Notes: generated by a model not told the origin, from the letters alone. Numbered from the stretch's first letter, positions 18,402-27,236 are shown. The stretch is DNA of 36,524 nt from an uncultured Collinsella sp. (GCA_902490325.1 CABUDJ010000011.1:1-36524); one strand, 5' to 3'. A program made the numbers and translations.

Positions 18402-19856
18402 ATGAGTTACTTTGACAGAACGTCTGCCGCCGGTATGCCCGAGGGCTTTTTGTGGGGTGGTGCCCTCGCCGCCAACCAGGCCGAAGGGGGCTGGAACGAG
18501 GGCGGCCGCGGCATGTCGCACTCCGACCTGATCCCACAGGGTTCCGACCGCTGGGATGTAATGTTTGGCAGGCAAAAGCCCGTGGACGATCCGGACAGGC
18601 TGTATCCATGCCGCTGGGGCAACGACTTCTTCCATCATTGGCACGAGGATGTCGAGCTCTTTGCCGAGATGGGCTTTAAGTGCCTGCGTCTTTCAATTTG
18701 CTGGAGCCGTATTTTTCCCACAGGGATGGAGACCGAGCCCAACGGCGAGGGCTTGGAGTTTTACCGTCAGGTATTCGAGGCGCTGCGCGAGCATGGAATC
18801 GAGCCGCTTGTGACGCTGTCGCACTACGACTATCCGTTGGCTCTGGTCGAGCGCTATGGTGGCTGGCAAAGCCGAGAGATGATCGAGCGGTATGCGCACT
18901 ACGTCGAGACCGTCGGACGCGCGTACCAGGGCCTCGTGCGTTATTGGCTTACGTTCAACGAGATCAACAGCGTGGCGCTGTCCTATCTCAACGCGGGTGT
19001 CACGCTCGAGGATGAGCGTGACCGTGCAGCCGTGACCGCGGCGTTCTCGCACCATATGTTTATGGCGAGCGCTCGCGCTGTCGAGATTCTGCACAAGATC
19101 GATCCCGCAAACAAGGTGGGTTGCATGGTCGCTGCCGGTGCGACCTATCCGTACCGTTGTGCGCCCGAGGACGTATGGCTTGCGTATGAGGAGGACCGCG
19201 GCCGCTACTTCTACACAGACGTGATGGCTGCGGGCGCCTATCCTGCTTGGAAGCTGCGTGCACTCGAGAAAGAGGGTGTTCACGTGCCCTTTGAGCCGGG
19301 CGATACGGAGTATCTGGCAGAGCATACGGTCGACTTCATCTCGTTCTCGTACTATTGCTCGCGCTTGGTGTGCGCCGATGATCAGGTGATCGCCGAGAAG
19401 GCGGAGGGCAACGTGTTCCCGACGTTGCGCAATCCGTACCTCAAGGATAAAGAGACTGCCTGGAAGTGGCAGATCGATGCGCTGGGTTTGCGCGTGACGC
19501 TTGCCGGCTACCACGATCGTTACCATCTTCCGCTCTTTATCGCCGAGAACGGTGTGGGCGGACTCGATGCGCTGGAAGACGGCAAAGTCCACGATGCGTA
19601 TCATATTGATTACCTGCGAAGGCATATTCTTGCGCTGCGCGATGCAATTGTCGAGGACGGTGTTGACCTGATGGGATACACGCCGTGGGGCTGTATCGAT
19701 TTGGTGTCGGCCTCGACGGGGCAGATGAAGAAGCGCTATGGCTTTGTTTATGTTGATGCCGATGATACGGGCAAAGGCACGTTCGATCGCTACCGAAAGG
19801 ACAGCTTCTGCTGGTACCAAAAGGTCATTGCATCAAATGGCGAGGACTTGAGTTAA
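18402..19856 (+). CDS. 6-phospho-beta-glucosidase (GH1)
   Basis: Splits the phosphorylated disaccharide delivered by the PTS into glucose 6-phosphate and glucose or an aglycone. A 484-residue GH1 barrel: N-terminal PEGFLWGGALAANQAEGG, acid/base glutamate at about 187 in TFNEINS, nucleophile glutamate at about 382 in IAENGVGG, and a late YTPWGCIDLVSASTGQMKKRYGFVYVD typical of the 6-phospho branch, whose lysine and tyrosine bind the phosphate. An ATG at 18390 overlaps the EIIC stop and would add four residues; 18402 gives the common MSYFD start. Either way the two genes are adjoining and translationally coupled. Last gene of the operon. Confidence 0.95.
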   Translation: MSYFDRTSAAGMPEGFLWGGALAANQAEGGWNEGGRGMSHSDLIPQGSDRWDVMFGRQKPVDDPDRLYPCRWGNDFFHHWHEDVELFAEMGFKCLRLSICWSRIFPTGMETEPNGEGLEFYRQVFEALREHGIEPLVTLSHYDYPLALVERYGGWQSREMIERYAHYVETVGRAYQGLVRYWLTFNEINSVALSYLNAGVTLEDERDRAAVTAAFSHHMFMASARAVEILHKIDPANKVGCMVAAGATYPYRCAPEDVWLAYEEDRGRYFYTDVMAAGAYPAWKLRALEKEGVHVPFEPGDTEYLAEHTVDFISFSYYCSRLVCADDQVIAEKAEGNVFPTLRNPYLKDKETAWKWQIDALGLRVTLAGYHDRYHLPLFIAENGVGGLDALEDGKVHDAYHIDYLRRHILALRDAIVEDGVDLMGYTPWGCIDLVSASTGQMKKRYGFVYVDADDTGKGTFDRYRKDSFCWYQKVIASNGEDLS

Positions 19857-19872
19857 CTCTTGCAGGTCTGTT

Positions 19873-19906
19873 GCCCCCGCGGTCCGCTTCGGCCGCAGGG
19901 GCTTTT
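19873..19906 (+). terminator. Terminator of the PTS operon
   Basis: GCCCCCGCGG (19873-19882) pairs with CCGCAGGGGC (19893-19902) with one mismatch, followed by TTTTGTTA. It lies 16 nt after the glucosidase stop. Confidence 0.85.
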
Positions 19907-19929
19907 GTTATTGAGGCGGCTGTTCATGA

Positions 19930-20309
19930 GGAGCATTGCAGGCTGCGGAAACCCGGCACTTGGGGACGTTCCTTTCCTGCCGGCAGCTTGGGACAGTCCT
20001 TAAAGGCCGCATCGATCAACTGCGGAAAGCACATCCCAGAATGAGCGTCCAACATGGGGTGCGGTTTCCCTTGAGGCCCTCAATCGGAAAATGCATCCCG
20101 GATTTTTGTCGAAAAGCGGTCCCTAGTTTCCCAAACGGGCCGCTAACGGAAAGCGCATCCCGCTATTGGGCCCCAAAGCAGGATGCGCTTTCCGTGCTGG
20201 CAGTTCCAAGCAGTTCGGGATGGCCCTTTTCGTTTGCTCTCGGCCGGCGTCCGTAAGACTGTCCCCGACGACCACTCATTTAAGTCTGTCCCCAATGAGT
20301 GCCCAATGA
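19930..20309. repeat. Mosaic intergenic repeat block
   Basis: No gene is supported. The block strings together CACTTGGGGACGTTCC, several GCGGAAAGCRCATCC variants, a perfect 15-bp inverted repeat (20146-20160 with 20181-20195), and near 20274-20298 the segment also found at 14166-14190. A CACTTGGGGACA variant also occurs near 53-64. Multi-copy intergenic modules of this kind look like REP/MITE-type elements of this lineage. Confidence 0.65.
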
Positions 20310-21440
20310 CTAGTAGTAGGCCCACATGGCTTCGACTTCGTTGAGGACCTCTACGACGCCCCAGCGTCGGGCGCTGCGGCTGGCCGAGTTGGGATCGAAG
20401 ACTTCAATCTGGTCGGCGTCGTCAATACCGTAAAGTACAATGTAGTGGCCCACGTTGGTAAAGGTGCCCGGCCGAACGGCGGCGATGACGGGCGCTCCCG
20501 AACGCAGCGCCTGAGTCATCGAGTCGCGATCGTTATGAAGCTCCGTTCCGTTAAGTCCCAACTGCCACGCACCGCTCGTCATAAACGACCATTCGGTTGC
20601 ACCGGTGGGGGCGTAATTGCCTGCCTCGGAAAGCGCGCACATATCGACGGGAGTCATATCGGTGCGTCCCGTCTTAAAGATATAGACCATGGTGAGGCAC
20701 GTAGGCCCGCAAGCATTTTGGCGGATGGTACCGCCGGCGTAAGGCAGCTCCGACCATGCAGGGTCGATCTGATAGATATGGGGCATCGTGCCGGCTTGCC
20801 ATTGCGAGCGCGGGGTCGAAAAGGCGAAAGAATAACCGGGCGCGACGGGGGCCTTGAGCAGCTTGTCCTCGGCGGTGGGCTCGAGACCGGCTGATCCGTG
20901 GGAGATACACGAGCCTAAAAATAAAAAGAGCAGGCACGCGACGATGGAGCAAAGCGCGATGCGTGCGCGGCGGAAGGGTAGAGCGGGAGCGCCGGAGCCG
21001 GCTCGAGATGCCGGGCGAGAGCTCAGGCCGCTGCGTCCGTTCTGCGGGCGCGAAAAAGAACGGCGGACAAAGATGCCGGGCTGGGGGCGACCGTTGCGAC
21101 GCAGTTGCGGCACATCGGTCTGGCGCTGGCGCGTGCCCGTGAAAGAGCGCGTGCTTTGGCGTTGATCGGTACTGCGACTGCGCCGTTCGGTTTTAGCGTT
21201 GGATCTGCTCGAAGCGACGGCACCGTCGCGTCTGCGAGTCGCAGCGGTACTAGCCTGCCCTCGAGTCTCAGAACCGCTGGTGTTTTGCCGAGGCGTAGGG
21301 CGGGGCTGCCGTTGCGAGCTGCTTGGATACTGCGGGCTGGCGGCGGTGGAAGAAGACGAGCTTCCGGGCGTCGGCGTAGCGCGACCGGCAAGGCGAACGC
21401 TCTGTCGCCGTTGATCGCCGTCGTTAAAACCATATGCCAT
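20310..21440 (-). CDS. Membrane-anchored C39-like cysteine peptidase
   Basis: A 376-residue protein in three parts. Residues 1-about 158 are disordered, very rich in Ser, Arg, Gln and Pro. A single membrane segment spans about 160-178 (ALCSIVACLLFLFLGSC). The outer part (about 200-376) is a peptidase_C39_2-like papain fold: QIDPAWSELPYAGGTI, the catalytic cysteine about 244 in NACGPTCLTM, the histidine about 332 in VGHYIVLYG and the acidic/amide DPNS at 349-352. It probably acts on peptides or cell-wall proteins outside the cell. The long basic N-terminus would be cytoplasmic and could bind nucleic acid or ribosomes; this is inference. AGGCGG precedes the ATG. No operon partner. It is not fused to a transporter, so it is not a classical bacteriocin leader peptidase. 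Confidence 0.78.
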   Translation of the reverse strand: MAYGFNDGDQRRQSVRLAGRATPTPGSSSSSTAASPQYPSSSQRQPRPTPRQNTSGSETRGQASTAATRRRDGAVASSRSNAKTERRSRSTDQRQSTRSFTGTRQRQTDVPQLRRNGRPQPGIFVRRSFSRPQNGRSGLSSRPASRAGSGAPALPFRRARIALCSIVACLLFLFLGSCISHGSAGLEPTAEDKLLKAPVAPGYSFAFSTPRSQWQAGTMPHIYQIDPAWSELPYAGGTIRQNACGPTCLTMVYIFKTGRTDMTPVDMCALSEAGNYAPTGATEWSFMTSGAWQLGLNGTELHNDRDSMTQALRSGAPVIAAVRPGTFTNVGHYIVLYGIDDADQIEVFDPNSASRSARRWGVVEVLNEVEAMWAYY

Positions 21441-21582
21441 TTAAACCGCCTTGCCTCATGTATAACCCGTCTATCCTACAAAAAAGATGTACAACAAATG
21501 CGTGCGCGCGCCAAAAGCTCGGTAAACGGCACGAACGGGGGCGAGTTTGGCGCTATAAAGCGACACCCTCCTCGAGCTAAGA

Positions 21583-21607
21583 GAAAGGGGCTCTTTGGGC
21601 CCCTTTC
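21583..21607 (-). terminator. Terminator of the YfcC-type transporter gene
   Basis: GAAAGGGGC (21583-21591) pairs perfectly with GCCCCTTTC (21599-21607) around a 7-nt loop; on the - strand TCTTAGCTC follows. It is about 30 nt beyond the transporter stop at 21638. Confidence 0.65.
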
Positions 21608-21637
21608 AAAAGATGTGATTTGTGGTGCGCCCGCCGA

Positions 21638-23116
21638 TTACAAAACGAGCATCAGCACGGTGACAAACGAAACGGTAATCACGGTAAGCAGGACCATGTA
21701 TTTGGCGGCCGTCTTGATGTAGGTCGCGTAGCTTACCTGGGCAAGCTCGAGGCCAGCCATGATGGACCCGCATGTGGGAGTGATCATCGCTACAACGCCG
21801 TGTGTGGCGAGGTAGATTGCGACCATGGCTTCGGGGGCAAAGCCTAAGGATGCCGCCAACGGTCCCATGATAGGCATCGAGACGGTTGCCATGCCCGTAC
21901 TCGAGGGGATGAGGAAAGACAGGGCAAAGTAGAGCGCATAGGAGAGCGGGGCAAAGACTGTGGCGGATACGCCGGCGAGCGCGTTGGCGGCGTTGGTGAG
22001 GATCCACACATCGAGTCCGGTGATGGACATGAGCACGGAGACGCCGCGGGCGACGGCGACGACGAGCGCGACAGAAACAAGGTCGGCGCAGCCGTGCAGG
22101 ATGGTGTCGACGAGTTCTTTCTCCTGCATACCGGCAACCTTGCCGATAATAATTGTCATGGTGAAGAACCAGATGCCGCATTCGGTAAAGTACCACTGAC
22201 CAAGTGGCAGGCCAGTCAAAAGTGCGCTCCATGCGGTGCTGAGGTCATCGCCCTTGGCACCGATATCAAATAGGCCAACTCCGAATGTCTGCCACGGAAT
22301 AAAGCCGATGATCATGACGACAAACGTGAGGGCGAAGAGAACAAGGACGCGCTTTTGAATTTTGGAAAGCTCGACGTGCGCGTCCTCGGCGGAATCGCCG
22401 TCCTTGTCGCCGTAGAGACGCTCGGCGGTCTCCCATTCCTCGGGGGTGAGCGATGAGGCGGCGCGGTCGGTGCGGACGCACTTGGCATACCGCATGACAA
22501 AAATGATGCCCGAAATCTCGGCGATGGCGAACATAACCAGACCGATGCCGATCATGAGTCCCTGGTCATAGGGGATGCCGGCTGCCTTGAGAGCATCAAG
22601 CGCGAGTCCGGTCGAAAACGGGTTGACCGTCGATCCCAAAACGCCAAGGCCGCAGCCCATGAGAACTACCATGCATCCAACGAGCGGATCCCAACCCATG
22701 GCAAACGTGACCGATGCCAGGAGCAGGTAGAAGGGGACGGATTCCTCGAGCATGCCGTACGTGGATCCGCAGATGCCAAAGGCGAGCATGAGAACAGGAA
22801 CGAGCAATAGATCATTACCGCCTAGTTTACGGACGAGCACGGCGATGCCGGTGTCGAGCGCGCCCGTTTTTTGGACTACGCCCAGGAAACCGCCAAGCAC
22901 AAGAATGAACACGCAGACCTGCATGGCGCTCTCAAAGCCCAAGAAGGGAGAAGCCATAAAGTTGCCAAGCGTTGCGGCCTGCACGTCAGGGCTAAATGAC
23001 GAGACGACCCACGAGGCGATGGCCACGAGCAACAGGCAGCCAAAGAGAATGGTAAAAGATGAGGGCATCTGGCGTGGCTTACGTTCTTTGCCAGATGCGG
23101 CAGCCTTATCCGACAT
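21638..23116 (-). CDS. YfcC/ArcD2-type amino-acid permease
   Basis: A 492-residue membrane protein with about twelve hydrophobic segments. The family markers are the duplicated loops FGICGSTYGMLEESVPFY and GSTVNPFSTGLALD in the first half and IPSSTGMATVSMPIMGPLA with ATHGVVAMITPT in the second. Such proteins (YfcC, also called C4-dicarboxylate or basic amino acid antiporters) exchange arginine, ornithine, citrulline or related substrates. The ATG 23116 is chosen for GAAGGAG just upstream; the longer frame from 23152 lacks this. A paralogue lies at 25647-27164 in the arginine operon. This copy is separated from that operon by a terminator, so it is controlled on its own. Confidence 0.85.
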   Translation of the reverse strand: MSDKAAASGKERKPRQMPSSFTILFGCLLLVAIASWVVSSFSPDVQAATLGNFMASPFLGFESAMQVCVFILVLGGFLGVVQKTGALDTGIAVLVRKLGGNDLLLVPVLMLAFGICGSTYGMLEESVPFYLLLASVTFAMGWDPLVGCMVVLMGCGLGVLGSTVNPFSTGLALDALKAAGIPYDQGLMIGIGLVMFAIAEISGIIFVMRYAKCVRTDRAASSLTPEEWETAERLYGDKDGDSAEDAHVELSKIQKRVLVLFALTFVVMIIGFIPWQTFGVGLFDIGAKGDDLSTAWSALLTGLPLGQWYFTECGIWFFTMTIIIGKVAGMQEKELVDTILHGCADLVSVALVVAVARGVSVLMSITGLDVWILTNAANALAGVSATVFAPLSYALYFALSFLIPSSTGMATVSMPIMGPLAASLGFAPEAMVAIYLATHGVVAMITPTCGSIMAGLELAQVSYATYIKTAAKYMVLLTVITVSFVTVLMLVL

Positions 23117-23547
23117 ACAAAGCTCCTTCACGGAAAGCCCTGCCTCCGCCATGGGAGACGGGGCTCTCGTTAATCAATAAGGTCTTGACTCTGTTGTCGA
23201 CTTGAAAGCTGCACCCTTCAAGTCGGGGAAGTAATGCGTTTAATAAAGCGTGCATCACATATCAATAATACCATCCGGTGAGTATGTGAGGACATCTATG
23301 GTGGCATGTATTCCGCAAACGAGCCGACCTATCGGTAAACGTACAATGTGATATACGTTGTCGCATATAGATGCGGGTATTTTTAAGGACTGGTCCCTAG
23401 TGATCCCTTTTCTGTTGGTCTGGTGGCCCCTGCTGTTTTGGTTCGCGGCGACTGCACGTCGCTTAGACGATAGGGGGAGCAATAAAACGGGATGAAGAAT
23501 AGGCCTTCATCCCGTTGAGCCACGTGTTCTGGAAGCAGTTTAAGCTC
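23117..23547 (-). promoter_or_regulatory. Upstream region of the transporter; AT-rich, no gene
   Basis: No gene is supported. The middle part (about 23230-23390) is AT-rich, with TGTGATATACGTTGTCGCA resembling a weak Crp-like site and ACTTGAA/TTCAAGT forming a small dyad near 23200-23223. It presumably carries the - strand promoter of the transporter. The high-coordinate end holds the terminator of the dehydrogenase gene. Confidence 0.4.
23482..23516 (-). terminator. Terminator of the hydroxyacid dehydrogenase gene
   Basis: A perfect 12-bp stem (23486-23497 with 23505-23516) is followed on the - strand by TTTTATTG. It lies 31 nt beyond the stop at 23548 and separates this gene from the downstream transporter. 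Confidence 0.88.
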
Positions 23548-24555
23548 CTACAACACGTTTACGACAGGAACGTCGTTAACCAACTTGAAGAGCTGGTCCT
23601 TTTCGCCCTTGAGGAAGTGTCCGATGTTGTTGCACGGGAAGATCATGAGGTCGCGTAGCGACGAAGACGAATAGAACGCAGAGTGCGGCGTGATAATCAC
23701 GTTGTCGCGGCCAACGAGCGGGTGGTTTGCCAGGTCGGGCGTCTCGTCATACAGAACATCGGCGCCAAACGCGCGAATCTGGCCAGAATCGAGAGCTTCG
23801 ATAAGAGCGGGTTCGTCCATGCAGAGGCCACGGCCCAGGTTAATGACGATGGGCTTTTTCTTCATCTTGGCGAACTTCTCGGCGTCAAAGTAATGATAGT
23901 TCGTCTCGTTAAGATTCATATGATTGATAATGATGTCGGCCTCGGCCAAAACCTCGTCGATCTCGGCCTGCTCGACACCGTTTTGCCCAAAAAGGTTCTG
24001 GTCGATAAAGGGGTCGTTGGAGATGATGCGCTTGACAAGGCCCTTGGCTTTACGGGCGGTGCACTTGCCGATTTTGCCAAAACCAAAGATGCCGAGGGTC
24101 TGGTCTTCAAGACGAGGCACCTCGGGAGCCGCGGCGTAATCCCAACGGTGCTCCTGCTCAATCTGACCGATGTAGAACTTGAAGTTCTTGTTGAGCGCGT
24201 ACATATAGGCGATGGCGCTTTCGGAGACATCCCAGGTGCAGTATTCGCCGACGGGGCAGACGCCCACGCCGCGCGCAGTTGCCTCGTCCATGTCTACGTT
24301 GTCATAGCCGGTGGCGTTGATGGCGATGACCTTGAGGTTGGGAGCGTGCTCGAACGCTTCCTTGTCCACCTTGATGAAGGCAGTGAGCAGAGCGTCGGCA
24401 TCGGCAAGATGCTCGTAGAACTCCTCGCGTGCCTCATCGGTATACGCGTAAACCTCAACATCGATATCCTCACCCAGATGAGATTTGAGGGTCTCGGTTT
24501 CGAGGTCGTGCTGGGGCATCATGCTCTCGGCATAATCGCTGATCAAGATCTTCAT
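23548..24555 (-). CDS. D-isomer-specific 2-hydroxyacid dehydrogenase
   Basis: A 335-residue NAD-dependent enzyme that reduces a 2-oxoacid to a D-2-hydroxyacid. The Rossmann loop is GIFGFGKIGKCTARKA with an acidic NAD-type NDPF ending the second strand; the catalytic arginine, glutamate and histidine lie in NLGRGLCMDEPAL, DVLYDETPD and ITPHSAFYS. The ATG 24555 follows GGAAAGGAAG; the upstream in-frame extension has no ribosome binding site. It comes after the guanidino hydrolase on the same strand but a strong terminator lies between them. D-lactate dehydrogenase is one option; a 2-oxoacid from arginine or a related amino acid is another. Substrate is not readable. Confidence 0.85.
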   Translation of the reverse strand: MKILISDYAESMMPQHDLETETLKSHLGEDIDVEVYAYTDEAREEFYEHLADADALLTAFIKVDKEAFEHAPNLKVIAINATGYDNVDMDEATARGVGVCPVGEYCTWDVSESAIAYMYALNKNFKFYIGQIEQEHRWDYAAAPEVPRLEDQTLGIFGFGKIGKCTARKAKGLVKRIISNDPFIDQNLFGQNGVEQAEIDEVLAEADIIINHMNLNETNYHYFDAEKFAKMKKKPIVINLGRGLCMDEPALIEALDSGQIRAFGADVLYDETPDLANHPLVGRDNVIITPHSAFYSSSSLRDLMIFPCNNIGHFLKGEKDQLFKLVNDVPVVNVL

Positions 24556-24590
24556 GGGTGCTTCCTTTCCCCTTTGAGGGGCTTGTGGGT

Positions 24591-24634
24591 AAAAAGGGGC
24601 GCCGCAGCGCCGGAATCCAGCGGAGCGGCGCCCC
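24591..24634 (-). terminator. Terminator between hydrolase and dehydrogenase genes
   Basis: GGGGCGCCGC (24596-24605) pairs perfectly with GCGGCGCCCC (24625-24634); on the - strand TTTTT follows directly (24595-24591). It lies 43 nt after the hydrolase stop and would stop or reduce transcription into the dehydrogenase gene. Confidence 0.82.
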
Positions 24635-24676
24635 ATGAGAGGCTCGGACAAATACTGTCCAGGCGAAACGTTCGGA

Positions 24677-25534
24677 CTACGGACGCTCGATCGGCTGGGT
24701 CAGGCAGTGCGGGCCGCCGCCGGCGTGCAGGATCTGGTCGAGCGGCACGTCGATGACCTCGATGCCCAGAGCGCGCATCTTGTCGTTGATGTGCTTGTTC
24801 TTCTCGATGGCAACGACCTTGTTGTTGCCGATGCACTGGACGTTGCAGCCGTGCTTGTACATATCCTCACTGGCGACGGGGATGAGCTCGAAGCCGCGGC
24901 GCTTGAGCATCTGCAGGAAGTTATAGGGCAGCTGGTCAATGCAAGCGAGCGCAACTTGGGGAGCGACGATGTTAAAGATCATGTCAAGGTGCAGGTTGTC
25001 GGGCGGGCAGGGAACGCCGACGACGGTATAGCCAAACTTCTCGAGCTGATGGCGGAGGCTGGCGACTCCCTGTTCATCGGTACGATCGACCATGCCCCAG
25101 GCGAGCGTATGCTCATCGATCATCCAGAAGTCGCCGCCCTCCATGCAACCTGCGTTAACGCGGGCGACGATGGGGACACCCATCTCCTTAAGCTTTGCCT
25201 CATAGGACTGGGCCTCGATCTGGCGGACCGGATGACGGAAGTGGCCCATGACGGCGCCTTCCTTGATCATGCAACCATAGTCGCGGGCAAAGGTCATGAC
25301 CTCGTACTTGGGGTTGGCCTCGACCTCGACGACCTCGATGCCGTTATCCTTGTAGGCGTCAACGAGCATCTGCCATTCCTTGACCATGATGTCGTTCTGT
25401 TCGGTATCGCCCTTCTTCATCCATTCGGAGGTGATGACGTTGATGCCGTTGAAGGTGTAGTACTTCGGCGAGCACATCATGACCTTTTTGAGCGGATTGG
25501 TGGCGTTGGAGACGTAGATTTTCTCTTCAGACAT
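24677..25534 (-). CDS. Short guanidino-group hydrolase (arginine deiminase fold)
   Basis: A 285-residue enzyme of the amidinotransferase/deiminase superfamily, which attacks the guanidino carbon of arginine or its derivatives. Candidate active-site residues: D85 in FARDYG, E132 and D135 in GCMEGGDF, H182 and D184 in LHLDMIF, and nucleophile C277 in GGGPHCLTQP. The H-x-D pair is as in arginine deiminase; dimethylargininase has H-x-K there. Classical arginine deiminases are ~410 residues; this lacks their helical insertion, like dimethylargininase or the catalytic part of arginine dihydrolase. AAAGAAAGGAA precedes the ATG. Gene order ornithine carbamoyltransferase, permease, this hydrolase suggests arginine to citrulline plus ammonia. 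Methylated arginine as substrate, or a direct dihydrolase, cannot be excluded. Confidence 0.8.
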   Translation of the reverse strand: MSEEKIYVSNATNPLKKVMMCSPKYYTFNGINVITSEWMKKGDTEQNDIMVKEWQMLVDAYKDNGIEVVEVEANPKYEVMTFARDYGCMIKEGAVMGHFRHPVRQIEAQSYEAKLKEMGVPIVARVNAGCMEGGDFWMIDEHTLAWGMVDRTDEQGVASLRHQLEKFGYTVVGVPCPPDNLHLDMIFNIVAPQVALACIDQLPYNFLQMLKRRGFELIPVASEDMYKHGCNVQCIGNNKVVAIEKNKHINDKMRALGIEVIDVPLDQILHAGGGPHCLTQPIERP

Positions 25535-25577
25535 GGCAGGTTCCTTTCTTTAAGACCTACATACCTTAGATGGAATG

Positions 25578-25616
25578 CGCGCGGCGGGAAAAACGGAGGG
25601 GCTTGCCCGCCGCGCG
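25578..25616. repeat. Strong GC hairpin between hydrolase and permease genes
   Basis: An 11-bp perfect stem (25578-25588 with 25606-25616) lies in the 112-nt gap. No T-run follows on the - strand, so mRNA stabilisation or processing is likelier than termination. Confidence 0.7.
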
Positions 25617-25646
25617 AGGATTCCCGCGGGGGAGTAGCGCCTAGAC

Positions 25647-27164
25647 CTAGAGCATCACGAGGACGCAGAGGAAGGCGCAGCAGGCGGCGAACAGGACGGC
25701 GACGATGGGGGCGATCTTCTTGACCCAGTCGCCGTAGCTCATGTGCGCCGCGGCCGTGCACGTCATGACGACGATGGAGCACGGGGTGATCATCTTGGCC
25801 AGGCCGAGCGCCATGAGGTAGATGATGACCATGATGTAGACGTCGACGCCGGCGAAGGTGGACAGCGTGCCCATGATGCCCATGGTGGCGGCGGCGAGGC
25901 CGGTGGAGCTGGGGATCAGGCAGGCGATGAGGAAGTAGCAGACCAGGGCGACGACGACGAAGGCGAAGGGCGGCAGGGAGGCCAGCGCGTTCTCGCACAT
26001 GTTGAGGATGGACGGGGTGATCTGGCCGTTGTCCATGACGACCTGGATGCCGCGTGCCAGCGGCACGACGAAGGCGGTGGAGACCAGGCCGGAGGCGCCC
26101 TTGAGAATCGTATCGATGATAGTGTCGGCATCATAGTGCATGACTACGCCGATGAGGATGACCATGATCAGGGTGATCATCGAGAGCTCGGGGAAATACC
26201 AGTTTCCGAAGGCGGTGATGTCGGTGCCCAGGACGTTGCGCAGGCCCGGGGTTGCGGCGACCCATGCGACGAAGTCCTCGAAGAACGTCCACTCGGGGTT
26301 GAGGGAGGTCCAGGGGGTCAGACCGACGATCATAAAGACGAAGGTAAGTACGAACAGTGCGAGCGCGCCCTTCTGGCGACCGGTGAGGGTGAGGTCCTCG
26401 TCGTCGGCGGCGGGGAACTCCTTGAGGTCCTGCTCGCGCCGGAAGAACTGGACGGACTTCTCGGGATGCGCCTTGATCTTGTCGGCGTAGCGGCAGATCA
26501 GGAGGATGACGAGGCCGGTGAAGATGACGAACATCGCGATGCGGGGAATCATGCCCTCGCCAGGGGAGATGCCGGCGATACCCGATGCGATGCCCGTGGA
26601 GAACGGGTTAATGATCGACGAGAGGCAGCCGATCTGGGTGCCGAGGACGACGATCATGATCGCGGTGACCGTATCGAGGCCGAGGGCCAGGATGACGGGC
26701 ACGAACATCAGGAAGTAGACGATGCCTTCCTCATAGGCGCCTTCGAGCGTACCGAAGAACGCCATCAGGATAACGAGGATGGCGATCAGCGCATGCATGT
26801 TGTTCTGATTGGCGATAGTGATGCGCTTGATGGCCGTCTTGAGCGCGCAGGTGCGATCCATCATCTCGAGTAAGCTGCCGAACAGCATGATGGTGAGGGA
26901 GATCGAAATGGCGCCGGAGACCGTGCCACCGCCGAGCATGCCGGTGATGGGGGCCATGAAGATGTCCCAGAGGCCCTGGGGGTTGCTCTCGACCACGTGG
27001 TAGGTGCCGGCGATGGCGTCGCCGCCCTCGGAGAGCTCGTAGGCTCCGCCGGGGACGAACCAGGTCAGGAGGGCGATGAAGGCGATGACGGCGAACAGGA
27101 TCACATAGGTGTTCGGCATCTGGAATTTCTTCCTCGCCGGCTTTTCCTTGATTTCTTCAGCCAT
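25647..27164 (-). CDS. YfcC/ArcD2-type arginine/ornithine (or citrulline) antiporter
   Basis: A 505-residue membrane protein with about twelve hydrophobic segments after a basic N-terminus (RKKFQMPNTYVILF). It shares with the copy at 21638-23116 the loops GTLEGAYEEGIVYF, SSIINPFSTGIASG and IPSSTGLAAATMGIMGTLS. YfcC-family members include ArcD-like arginine/ornithine exchangers. Its place between ornithine carbamoyltransferase (72 nt upstream) and the guanidino hydrolase (112 nt downstream) supports exchange of the imported substrate for ornithine, needing no energy. TAAGGAAA precedes the ATG. Confidence 0.88.
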   Translation of the reverse strand: MAEEIKEKPARKKFQMPNTYVILFAVIAFIALLTWFVPGGAYELSEGGDAIAGTYHVVESNPQGLWDIFMAPITGMLGGGTVSGAISISLTIMLFGSLLEMMDRTCALKTAIKRITIANQNNMHALIAILVILMAFFGTLEGAYEEGIVYFLMFVPVILALGLDTVTAIMIVVLGTQIGCLSSIINPFSTGIASGIAGISPGEGMIPRIAMFVIFTGLVILLICRYADKIKAHPEKSVQFFRREQDLKEFPAADDEDLTLTGRQKGALALFVLTFVFMIVGLTPWTSLNPEWTFFEDFVAWVAATPGLRNVLGTDITAFGNWYFPELSMITLIMVILIGVVMHYDADTIIDTILKGASGLVSTAFVVPLARGIQVVMDNGQITPSILNMCENALASLPPFAFVVVALVCYFLIACLIPSSTGLAAATMGIMGTLSTFAGVDVYIMVIIYLMALGLAKMITPCSIVVMTCTAAAHMSYGDWVKKIAPIVAVLFAACCAFLCVLVML

Positions 27165-27185
27165 GGTGTATTTCCTTACGTGAGG

Positions 27186-27215
27186 CGCCGCGGCCCGGAG
27201 GGGCGGGCCGCGGCG
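27186..27215. repeat. Perfect 12-bp GC hairpin between OTC and permease genes
   Basis: 27186-27197 pairs with 27204-27215 around GAGGGG. No T-run follows. It fills most of the 72-nt gap and could protect the upstream mRNA segment from exonucleases. Confidence 0.75.
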
Positions 27216-27236
27216 TGCGGTCGGTCCGTGGCGCGG

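Noticed and set aside
24635..25723. A 362-codon + strand frame opposite the guanidino hydrolase
   Set aside because: Shadow; composition rich in Asp, Val and Leu without motifs, while the - strand has active-site motifs and a ribosome binding site.
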